A DNA stretch of 36,144 nucleotides from VRUE01 sp963702705 (lineage in GTDB: Bacteria > Actinomycetota > Thermoleophilia > Solirubrobacterales > 70-9): assembly GCA_963702705.1 (NCBI GenBank), contig CAVPDR010000008.1:1-36144 (forward strand), in the 5' to 3' direction. Every line of letters begins with the position of its first letter. Position 1 is the stretch's first letter. The notes beneath the pieces were generated by a model. That model saw only the letters and a program-made list of their open reading frames with translations, was not told the origin of the DNA and did no database searches. Made by a program: the position numbers and the translations under genes. This document shows positions 29,249 through 36,144 of the stretch, in pieces.

Positions 29249-31194
29249 GCCTGCGAGCTGCCGCAGCCCTCCTGGTCGCGACCGCCGGGCTGGCGATCGG
29301 CCCCGCCGGCGCCTCCGCGCACGCCGGACTGCTCAGCTCCGATCCAACCGCCGGAGCGAGGCTCGGCGCGACGCCGGAAACCGTGCGGTTGACGTTTTCC
29401 GAGCGTCCCGAGGCCTCGCTGTCTGAGATCCGGGTCCTCGCAACCGACGGCACCCCGGAGCAGCGCGGCCGCCCCGTGCCCAGCGGCGGCGACCCGCTCA
29501 GCTTGGAAGTGCCGGTGAGGCAGCTGGGCAAGGGCGTCTACACGGTGAGCTGGAAGGTCCTCTCGGCGGTGGACGGGCACGCGAGCGAAGGGACGTTCGC
29601 CTTCGGCGTCAGGGTCTCGCCCAGCGGCGTGGCGGGGGCCGGGGGCGAAACGACCAACCGGAGCTCCCGCTTCGAGCTCCTCGCCCGCTGGCTCTTCCTG
29701 CTCGGCGCGATCGCCCTGCTCGGCGGCGCGGTCGCCGGGATCGGGCGCTTCGGCGGCTCCTCGGGCCGCTGCCTGGCGCTCGCCGCGACCGGCTGGGGGA
29801 TCGCCGTCGTGGGGCTGCTGCTGCTCGCCGATGCGCAGCGAATCACCGCCGGCTCGTCCCTCGGCGAGCTGCTCGACACCCCGATCGGCACGGCGTTGAT
29901 CTGGCGTGCGGCGGCGCTTGCGGTCGCCGGCCTGGCCCTGCTCGCGGCCTGGCGCCGGCCGGCAGCGCGCCGCGCCGGACTGGTCGCGGCGACGGCGGCA
30001 GCGCTCGGCCTCGTCGTCGCCCACGTCGATGCCGGGCATGCCGCGGCAGGGGAATGGCCCTCGGCGATCGCCATCGCCGCTCAGGTCACCCACTTCGCCG
30101 CCGCGGGAGTGTGGATCGGCGGCCTGGCGGCGCTGATCCTCGGTTTCCGCGGCGCCTCCCCGGGCGCGAGGGAGGAGGCGGTCGGGAGATTTGCTCCGAT
30201 TGCTCTCGCTTCGGTGCCAATCGTCTTTGCAACCGGGGTCCTGCGCACGGTGGACGAGCTCACCTCCTGGGGGGACCTTCTCCACACGGGCTACGGGCGG
30301 GCCATCCTGCTCAAGCTCATCCTGCTCGCCGCCATCGTCGCGATCGCATCGCGAAGCCGGCCCCGGAAGGGCCCGATCGCGCCCGGCGATCTCGAAGCGC
30401 TGCGGCGCCGGTCGAAGCTCGAGCTGGGGCTTGCCGTAGGGGCGATCGCACTTGCGGCGCTGCTCGGAACCCTCGCTCCCCCGGGCTCCGGCGGAGCCGC
30501 GCCCGGGGGCCTCTCGGTCTCAGGCGAGGACTTCGGCGACACCACGCGGGTCGAGCTGAGGACGGCCTCCGATCAGCCGGGGCCGAACCTCTTCACGGTC
30601 GGAGTAGAGGACGCCGACTCGGGCCAGGCCGTCGCCGTCGCCGGAGTCAGCCTTCGCTTCACCCCGCTGGACGATCCCGACGTCCTGCCGTCCTCGCTGA
30701 GACTCAGGCGGGGCCCTGGCGATTCCTACACCGGCTCCGGGCCAAACCTTGCCTTCGACGGCCGCTGGGCCGTCGAAGTCCTGGTCGAACGCGACGGCGA
30801 CGCGGTCGAGGTCCCGCTCGAACTCGACCTTCCGGTTCCCGAGCAGTTCGTATCGGTCCTCGACATACCCGGCTCTGCCAAGCCACCCCAGTACACGATG
30901 CAGGCCGAAAACGGCTACATCCGGATCTCACCCGATCCCGAGCGGCAGGGACCAAGCAAGGTCTACGTCAGCACCTACTCGGAGTTCGAAAACCCGGTGC
31001 CCACCGATCAGCTGGTGGTGACTGCTGCCGCCCCCGGGGAACCGCCTGAGCAGCTGCCGGTCCGGCGGCTCGGAGCCGCGCGCTTCGTCGCCGCGGCTGA
31101 GCTCGAGGCCGGGCCATTCGAAATCGGGGTCGTGGCGCGCACCCGCGGCGGCTCGCACCTGCGCGGCGTCTTCAGGATCGACGTGCGCGGCTGA
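29245..31194 (+). CDS. CopC-CopD fusion copper resistance protein with extra C-terminal domain
   Basis: A 649-aa product. A signal peptide ends ASA, leaving a mature N-terminal His in HAGLLSSDPTAGARL; with the later VDGHASEGTFAFGV these are the CopC Cu(II) ligands. About eight membrane helices of CopD follow (FELLARWLFLLGAIALLGG, VTHFAAAGVWIGGLAALILG, AILLKLILLAAIVAIASRSR). After about residue 420 there is an exported beta-rich domain (PNLFTVGVEDADSGQAVAV, FDGRWAVEVLVERDGDAVEV) of FixH/YtkA type. No ATG, GTG or TTG lies at the right place; CTG 29245 overlaps the upstream stop (CTGA), and GGGAG lies about 9 nt before it, so I use it. GTG 29032 is the alternative but would bury the signal peptide. 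Confidence 0.85.
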   Translation: MSLRAAAALLVATAGLAIGPAGASAHAGLLSSDPTAGARLGATPETVRLTFSERPEASLSEIRVLATDGTPEQRGRPVPSGGDPLSLEVPVRQLGKGVYTVSWKVLSAVDGHASEGTFAFGVRVSPSGVAGAGGETTNRSSRFELLARWLFLLGAIALLGGAVAGIGRFGGSSGRCLALAATGWGIAVVGLLLLADAQRITAGSSLGELLDTPIGTALIWRAAALAVAGLALLAAWRRPAARRAGLVAATAAALGLVVAHVDAGHAAAGEWPSAIAIAAQVTHFAAAGVWIGGLAALILGFRGASPGAREEAVGRFAPIALASVPIVFATGVLRTVDELTSWGDLLHTGYGRAILLKLILLAAIVAIASRSRPRKGPIAPGDLEALRRRSKLELGLAVGAIALAALLGTLAPPGSGGAAPGGLSVSGEDFGDTTRVELRTASDQPGPNLFTVGVEDADSGQAVAVAGVSLRFTPLDDPDVLPSSLRLRRGPGDSYTGSGPNLAFDGRWAVEVLVERDGDAVEVPLELDLPVPEQFVSVLDIPGSAKPPQYTMQAENGYIRISPDPERQGPSKVYVSTYSEFENPVPTDQLVVTAAAPGEPPEQLPVRRLGAARFVAAAELEAGPFEIGVVARTRGGSHLRGVFRIDVRG

Positions 31195-31197
31195 CGC

Positions 31198-31226
31198 TTG
31201 CGGTCAGGAAGTTTTGTTCGTACCCT
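31198..31226 (+). promoter_or_regulatory. Promoter of the multicopper oxidase gene
   Basis: TTGCGG (31198-31203), a 17-nt spacer and TACCCT (31221-31226) form a good sigma-70-type promoter ending 7 nt before ATG 31234. It would give a leaderless message for the oxidase separate from the CopCD transcript. Read from pattern only. Confidence 0.55.
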
Positions 31227-31233
31227 GGCTCAG

Positions 31234-33882
31234 ATGCGGGGTAGGGGCAGGACCGATCCTTCCGGCTTAGCTCGGCACGGTCTCGTCGTGCTCGCGGCCA
31301 GCTTCGCGATCGCGATCGCCGCTTGCCTGGCGATCGCCAACCCTTTCGTCTCCGCGACCTCGGGTGGCGACCCCTACAGCGTGCCGAGCGTCGTCGACAC
31401 CAACCCGGCCGCGAACATCGTCGAGACCAGCCTCACCGCCGAAGAAGCGACGGTCGACATCGGCAACGGCATCGAAGTGCACGCGGAAACCTTCAACGGG
31501 CAGGTGCCGGGGCCGACGTTCGAGCTGAACGTCGGCGACACCGTGATCGTCCACTTCCACAACCACCTCAAACAGGGCAGCGGCATCCACTGGCACGGGA
31601 TCGAGTTGGCCAACAGCGTCGACGGCACGCCGTTCACCCAGGACGCCGTCCCCCCGGGCGGCTCCTTCCTCTACAAGTTCACCGTGCGGCGGCCGGGGAT
31701 CTACTGGTACCACCCGCACCAGCACTCCTCGCTCAACCAGGTCTTCCGGGGGGTCTACGGAATGATCCACGTCAAGGACCCCAACGAAGCGCAGCTGCAG
31801 GAATTCGGCGTCCTTCCTTCGGCCGCCCAGACCAAGCAGATCGTGCTCAGCGACACGACCGTGTGCAAGGCACCCGGGAGCAATCCCGGTGACGCCCCGG
31901 GCCAGCCACACGCCTACGACGACAACAGCGACGACACCCCGACGGTGACCGCGCCCTGGGCCGGAAGCACGGTCGCCAACTCGCTCCCGGCCCAGGCCGA
32001 ACCGTCGCCGGCGAATCTCTGCGAAGGACCGAGCGTCAATTCCGGCGGCGTCGAAAACCCCTACCCGGTTGACGAAAACGGCGACCCGCGACCGCCGTTC
32101 GAGGCTGGGGACATCCCGAGCATCCAGACCAAGCTCCGCGCCGGCCGCGTCAACGAGGGCACGACCGTGCTCACCAATGGCAGGAACGTCGGCGCCCGCG
32201 CCGGCGGCCCGAAAGACGAGGGCTACGTTCCAGGTGCTCTCGCTGCGGGCGCGTCGACCCTGGCCGTACAGCCGGGACAAGGGCTACGCCTGCAGATCGT
32301 CAACGCGGCGACGACTCGCTTCATGCGCCTGCAACTGACCGAACCCGACGGGGACCTCGTCCCCCTCTTCCGGGTCGGCGGCGAAGGCGGCCTGCTCAAC
32401 AGCGCGATCCTCGAAGGCGGCACGGAGGGCGGCTGGGACACGAAATTCACCGAAGGGGAGATCCTCCTCCTGCCAGGCCAGCGGGCAGACGTCGTCGCGG
32501 CGATTCCCCCAAGCCCGACCAGCGGCGTCCTGACCCTGTGGACCGAGGACTATGAACGGCTGGGGGGTGGCTACGTGAACGTCCCGACTGTCCCGGTCAT
32601 GCACCTCAACCTGTCGGGGCCGGCGGTGAGCCCGGCGTACAAAATCGAACCGGGGACGGAACTGCGCGCCGCGACCGGGGACCCGATCTCCTTCCTCGGG
32701 CCGCCAACCGACGCGCTACTCGACCCGTCCGGCTTCAACCCTCCGAAGAGCGGCAGTAGCGCCGAAAACATCTCCCTGACCACGAACGGCACCGAACTGG
32801 GGATCGACGGCACGTTCGGAATCCACGACATCGCCGGCAGCTATATGGACGCACCGCACCTCGCCTCAACCCGCTACGCCCGCGAGGGCGACACGCTCGA
32901 ACTGAGCGTCGAAGACCGGACCGGCGCACACCACACCTTCCACCTTCACGGCTTCTCCTTCCAGCCGATCAAACTGGACAACGAACCGTTCGGTCCGGGC
33001 GGCGAAGACTATACCTGGCCATACCCCGAGTTCATCGACAACGCCCACATTCCACCCCACGCCAGACTGGTTTTCAGGGTCAAGCTGGAACCGAGACCCC
33101 TGACCGACGGAGCCACACCGGGCGGTGCGCTTGGCCGTTGGCTCTTCCACTGCCACATCTTCTTCCACCACTCCGATGGCATGCTCAGCGAGCTGGTGGT
33201 CACCGGCCCCGGGGGCGACGAGCGGCCGGACGTCAACGTCGACGACGCCGAACCGAGTGTGAGCCCGGGAGCGATGGCCACCGTGTCCGGCAGCTACCAG
33301 GATCCGGACGGCGATCCGGTGACGCTCAGCGCATCGCTGGGTAGCGTCGTCGACAACGGCAGCGGCAAATACATCTGGACATACCCAACATCCTTCTCGG
33401 AGACCAGCCGACTCGTCTACATCACGGCAACCGATTCGCACGGGCTAAAGGATCAGATCCCGTTCCAGCTCCGGGTCGGGAGCGCGGCGTCCGGACAGAC
33501 TCCGCCCCCGAAAGATCGGGCGCGGGCACCGGTCCTGACCAAGCTCAGGCTTACGCCCAGGGCCTTCGCCGTGGCCGCGGCGACAACGAAGCTGCGCGGG
33601 GCGGCGGCGGGCAAGCTGCGGCGGGGGAGCACGATCAGGTTCACTCTCTCCGAGCCGGCGATCGTGCGATTTGCGGTGAAGCGGCTCCGACCAGCGCGTC
33701 CACGGGTGAACGCGCCGTCGTTCACGCGTCGCGTCAAGCAAGCCGGCGACGCCGCAACCACCTTCACGGGTCGCCTCAAGGACGGGGCGCTACCAGTAGG
33801 GAAATACCGGCTCACCGCTCAGGCAGCCAGCGGAACTTTGAAGTCGAGGCGGCTCGCCACGACCTTCAGAATCCGTCGTTAG
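31234..33882 (+). CDS. Multicopper oxidase with C-terminal Ig-like and basic surface domains
   Basis: An 882-aa exported protein; the signal or anchor segment is LVVLAASFAIAIAACLAIA. The four copper motifs are complete: HWHG (about 119), HPHQH (about 160), HTFHLHGFSF (about 567) and HCHIFFHHSDGM (about 639), whose Cys and Met bind the type 1 copper. After the oxidase fold come an Ig/cadherin-like repeat (SGSYQDPDGDPVTLSASLGS, YITATDSHGLKDQIPF) and a basic domain (GSTIRFTLSEPAIVRFAVKR, LPVGKYRLTAQAASGTLKSR) of a kind common on Solirubrobacterales surface proteins. The start is ATG 31234, 7 nt after TACCCT; TTG 31198 is less likely because it lies in the -35 box. The copper genes upstream suggest Cu(I) oxidation or copper tolerance. 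Confidence 0.92.
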   Translation: MRGRGRTDPSGLARHGLVVLAASFAIAIAACLAIANPFVSATSGGDPYSVPSVVDTNPAANIVETSLTAEEATVDIGNGIEVHAETFNGQVPGPTFELNVGDTVIVHFHNHLKQGSGIHWHGIELANSVDGTPFTQDAVPPGGSFLYKFTVRRPGIYWYHPHQHSSLNQVFRGVYGMIHVKDPNEAQLQEFGVLPSAAQTKQIVLSDTTVCKAPGSNPGDAPGQPHAYDDNSDDTPTVTAPWAGSTVANSLPAQAEPSPANLCEGPSVNSGGVENPYPVDENGDPRPPFEAGDIPSIQTKLRAGRVNEGTTVLTNGRNVGARAGGPKDEGYVPGALAAGASTLAVQPGQGLRLQIVNAATTRFMRLQLTEPDGDLVPLFRVGGEGGLLNSAILEGGTEGGWDTKFTEGEILLLPGQRADVVAAIPPSPTSGVLTLWTEDYERLGGGYVNVPTVPVMHLNLSGPAVSPAYKIEPGTELRAATGDPISFLGPPTDALLDPSGFNPPKSGSSAENISLTTNGTELGIDGTFGIHDIAGSYMDAPHLASTRYAREGDTLELSVEDRTGAHHTFHLHGFSFQPIKLDNEPFGPGGEDYTWPYPEFIDNAHIPPHARLVFRVKLEPRPLTDGATPGGALGRWLFHCHIFFHHSDGMLSELVVTGPGGDERPDVNVDDAEPSVSPGAMATVSGSYQDPDGDPVTLSASLGSVVDNGSGKYIWTYPTSFSETSRLVYITATDSHGLKDQIPFQLRVGSAASGQTPPPKDRARAPVLTKLRLTPRAFAVAAATTKLRGAAAGKLRRGSTIRFTLSEPAIVRFAVKRLRPARPRVNAPSFTRRVKQAGDAATTFTGRLKDGALPVGKYRLTAQAASGTLKSRRLATTFRIRR

Positions 33883-33884
33883 GC

Positions 33885-35228
33885 CTAGCGGCGCCCTTTC
33901 TTCTTTTTCTTCTTGACGCAGCGCGTCTTGCCCTTGACCCTCTTCTTGACAAAACCCTTCCTGCAGTGCAATCCGGTGCTGGGGGGCCTGATGATCGTCA
34001 CCACCGGAGGCGGGATGAATTCCATCGGCGTCGGCGTCACGGCGAGGGAGTTATCCACTGTCCAGCTGTACGCCACTGCCGGGCCCTGATTGCCGGCTTT
34101 GTCGGTCGCACGCACCTTGAAGGTGTAGACCCCGCTGGCCAGACCCGTGTAGGTGATGCCGGCCGTCGGGCAGGACGCGAAGCTGTCGGCCTGGCCCTGG
34201 CTGGCGAGACTGCATTCGAAGGTCGATCCGAGCTGGCTGGAACCGTAGGTGAACGCGGCGCTCGCGCCCGGGCTCGGGTTGGCCGGCGTGCTTTGGATCG
34301 TCGCCGTGGGTGCCTGGGTGTCGACGATCCAGGTGTAGGAGGCAGGGGCCCCGGACCCCTGCGAGTTTTTCGCGCTGACCTGGAAGGTGTGGCTACCGTC
34401 CTGCAGCGGCCCCGGCACTTCGAAGCCCTCGTCGAAGCACGGTGCAAAGGAGCCCGTGTCCAGTTTGCATTCGAATTCGGCTCCTCCGGGCGTTGAGTGA
34501 AAGATGAAGTCCGCCGCTGTTGATTTCGTTGGGTTCGCGGGCTTGGAGTCGATCACCGCTTCCGGTTTCGCGCAGGCGGTCTCGGTCACGGGGCTTGCGT
34601 TGTTGCGGGGGTTGGGGGTCTGCTCGCTGAAGTCGGTCGCACTGACGTCGCTGTCGTCGGTTGCCTCGAGGAACGTGCTGCAGGGGGGTGCAATCGAGCG
34701 GCGCAGGGCCTTGCCGGCGGTGACACCGCCGGGACTTGCCGGGCTCCCCGCCACCAGCGGTGGGGAGTGTTCGGGGAAGGGACCCGCGAAGTTCCCCCAG
34801 GCGACGCAGTCGGGCGGCGAGCCTTCGACCCAGCAGACCGCACCGCCACTTGCCGGCAGATTCAGGCTGGCGTCGAACTCGTCGCTGCTCGGACCACTCG
34901 GAAAGGCCGCGGTGTAACCGGGGGCGGTGATCAGAATCGTGGCGTTGCTGCGGCTGGCCGCGCTGACGTCGCTCGGCAGAGCGAAATCGTCGGCAACGGT
35001 CCCGTTGGCGTTGTAGGTGACGAGGTGATGACCGCCGACGAGATTCTCACCGGCCGCGAGCAGCTGCAGCTCAACGTAGCCGGCGCTGCCTGCCGGATAG
35101 ACCTCCCGCACTTTCATCAGGTGAAAAGTGGCCGATGCCGGCGCCGCGAAGAGAAGTAGCCCGGCGAACGCAAAGGCGACCGGGCAGCGGGCGAGCCGGG
35201 TCGAGCCATGGTTCCAGCTGAGAGTCAT
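33885..35228 (-). CDS. Secreted multi-domain protein with Ig-like repeats and Lys-rich tail
   Basis: A 447-aa product. The signal peptide is CPVAFAFAGLLLFAAPASA. The next 180 or so residues resemble a lamin-tail-like domain (FHLMKVREVYPAGSAGYVEL, TDFSEQTPNPRNNASP). Two Ig-like repeats follow, each with a paired-Cys pattern: FECKLDTGSFAPCFDEGF and FECSLASQGQADSFASCP, each then YTWIVDT or YSWTVDN. The end, GLHCRKGFVKKRVKGKTRCV then a run of Lys/Arg, is a recurrent C-terminal module of secreted proteins in this lineage. It converges with the oxidase, leaving 2 nt between stops. Function unknown; surface or matrix role is a guess. Confidence 0.85.
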   Translation of the reverse strand: MTLSWNHGSTRLARCPVAFAFAGLLLFAAPASATFHLMKVREVYPAGSAGYVELQLLAAGENLVGGHHLVTYNANGTVADDFALPSDVSAASRSNATILITAPGYTAAFPSGPSSDEFDASLNLPASGGAVCWVEGSPPDCVAWGNFAGPFPEHSPPLVAGSPASPGGVTAGKALRRSIAPPCSTFLEATDDSDVSATDFSEQTPNPRNNASPVTETACAKPEAVIDSKPANPTKSTAADFIFHSTPGGAEFECKLDTGSFAPCFDEGFEVPGPLQDGSHTFQVSAKNSQGSGAPASYTWIVDTQAPTATIQSTPANPSPGASAAFTYGSSQLGSTFECSLASQGQADSFASCPTAGITYTGLASGVYTFKVRATDKAGNQGPAVAYSWTVDNSLAVTPTPMEFIPPPVVTIIRPPSTGLHCRKGFVKKRVKGKTRCVKKKKKKGRR

Positions 35229-35356
35229 GCAATGGCCTCCCGCCCTTGCGTACTCACGCGTTTAAGATAGGTTCTATGAACATGCAGAATAAAGTAGTCT
35301 GGGCTGTTAAAGGCATTCTGGCAGTTCGCTGGGCAAACTTCGCGGGGAGAGCAGGG

Positions 35357-36130
35357 ATGAGGAATCAGCTGATTCGCGCGGCGCTGATCGGGGTCGGGCT
35401 GGCGATGTTCATCGCGGCCAACGCCTTCGCCAAGGTCGAGGTGGTCCGGGTGGGGAACCTCTTCCTCAAGGACGACGGGGGGGTCCTGCCGTCAAAGCTG
35501 CCGCGCCACGATCAGGCGCCTGTCGGAGCCTTCGTCAGCGCTGAAATCGGCACCAGCGACGGCAGCCACCCTCCGGCCGTTACCGGCGTGGTGGCGGACT
35601 TCGACAAGACCATCCAGCTCAATGCCAAAGGCCTTCCGGCCTGCACCAAAGCCAAGCTGACCGCGCGCGACACCGCGCACGCGAAGGGGGCCTGTCCAGA
35701 TGCGATCGTCGGCTCCGGTGAGGGCGAAGTCGAAGTCGCCCTACCCGAACAGGCGCCTTTCAGCGCCAAGGGCCCGATCGTCCTCTTCAACGGCGGCGTC
35801 CACGGCAAGACCACGCTTCTCCTGGTCCACACCTACGTCTCCGTGCCGGCGCCGACCGCCGTCATCGTCGCGGTCAAGATCACCAAGATCCACCGGGGTC
35901 ATTTCGGCTTGCATATCGAGGCGAAGGTCCCGGCGATCGCCGGCGGCTTCGGCTCGGTGACGAAATTCAAAATCAAGATCGGCCGCAGCTTCACCTACAA
36001 AGGCAGGAAGCAGAGCTACCTGACCGCCAGCTGCCCGACCGGGCACTACTACGCCGAAGGCAAAGCCGACTTCGCCGATGGCACCTCGCTGAAGATCACC
36101 CATGTGCTGCCCTGCACGCCGGTGGATTAA
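35357..36130 (+). CDS. Secreted protein of unknown function
   Basis: A 257-aa product. The signal peptide is MRNQLIRAALIGVGLAMFIA ending ANAFA before KVEVVRVGN. The mature part is beta-rich (VEVALPEQAPFSAKGPIVLF, FGLHIEAKVPAIAGGFGSVT) with paired Cys (PACTKAKLTARD ... GACPDAIVG; TASCPTGHYYAEG ... LPCTPVD). No catalytic motif is seen. The start is ATG 35357, with GGGGAGA about 6 nt before it. An alternative in-frame ATG at 35276 lies 7 nt after a TAAGAT box and would add 27 residues; the TAAGAT box may instead be the promoter for the shorter form. It is divergent from the Ig-like secreted gene. Confidence 0.8.
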   Translation: MRNQLIRAALIGVGLAMFIAANAFAKVEVVRVGNLFLKDDGGVLPSKLPRHDQAPVGAFVSAEIGTSDGSHPPAVTGVVADFDKTIQLNAKGLPACTKAKLTARDTAHAKGACPDAIVGSGEGEVEVALPEQAPFSAKGPIVLFNGGVHGKTTLLLVHTYVSVPAPTAVIVAVKITKIHRGHFGLHIEAKVPAIAGGFGSVTKFKIKIGRSFTYKGRKQSYLTASCPTGHYYAEGKADFADGTSLKITHVLPCTPVD

Positions 36131-36144
36131 CGGCCCATGTAGCT

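Noticed and set aside
28954..30285. 443-aa minus-strand frame opposite the copper genes
   Set aside because: Low-complexity shadow of CopCD; no motif and no plausible start signals.
1..36144. CRISPR array or tandem satellite repeats
   Set aside because: No regularly spaced direct repeats were seen; the repeats present are palindromes inside genes.

Overview
The window is GC-rich (roughly two thirds G+C by eye), densely coding chromosomal DNA. It probably comes from an actinobacterium of the Thermoleophilia/Solirubrobacterales type. That is an inference from three things: secreted proteins with Lys/Arg-rich C-terminal tails, many GTG/TTG starts, and several genes whose start codon lies 6-8 nt after a TANNNT -10 box with no ribosome binding site (a leaderless pattern common in actinobacteria).

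Layout. 1-1000: end of purH, a LOG-family gene, tRNA-Lys(UUU). 1022-4135: thiamine thiazole branch, with a ThiS-ThiG fusion and thiO under a TPP riboswitch, and thiE divergent. 4128-15286: a pyruvate dehydrogenase/lipoate region (lpdA, E1 alpha, E1 beta, E2, lipB, lipA). It is interrupted by an AbrB/PIN toxin-antitoxin pair, a DsbA/HCCA-isomerase-like gene and membrane proteins. All the parts for a lipoylated 2-oxoacid dehydrogenase complex lie within about 11 kb. 15287-16828: an IS110-type insertion sequence. 16829-19818: a compact putative RiPP locus with a PqqD-like recognition protein, an HprK-like kinase, two paralogous 33-34 aa precursor peptides and a radical SAM enzyme with a C-terminal PqqD-like domain. 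19963-21728: a small membrane protein, an acidic protein and two tRNA-Ala genes. 21764-28622: a defence-type island beside tRNA-Ala(CGC), with a decayed nuclease-like gene, an orphan HsdS-like gene in a lower-GC patch, a SprT-like metallopeptidase, a PLD-family nuclease-like gene and a single-chain restriction-methyltransferase. 28619-33882: copper genes (secreted anchored protein, CopC-CopD fusion, multicopper oxidase). 33885-36130: two secreted proteins.

Two observations stand out. The first is the RiPP locus: its leaders resemble lasso-peptide leaders, but no lasso cyclase or protease is nearby, and the tailoring enzymes would be a radical SAM protein and a kinase. The second is a set of palindromic DNA elements embedded in frame inside genes. 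One 87-bp element occurs in E2 and in a membrane protein with 86/87 identity, in opposite orientation relative to the window, and is read in different frames. A diverged relative sits in the other E2 linker, with apparent compensatory stem changes. Unrelated palindromes interrupt thiE and the radical SAM gene. They all appear to lie in linkers or loops, which suggests palindromic elements tolerated as protein-coding inserts.
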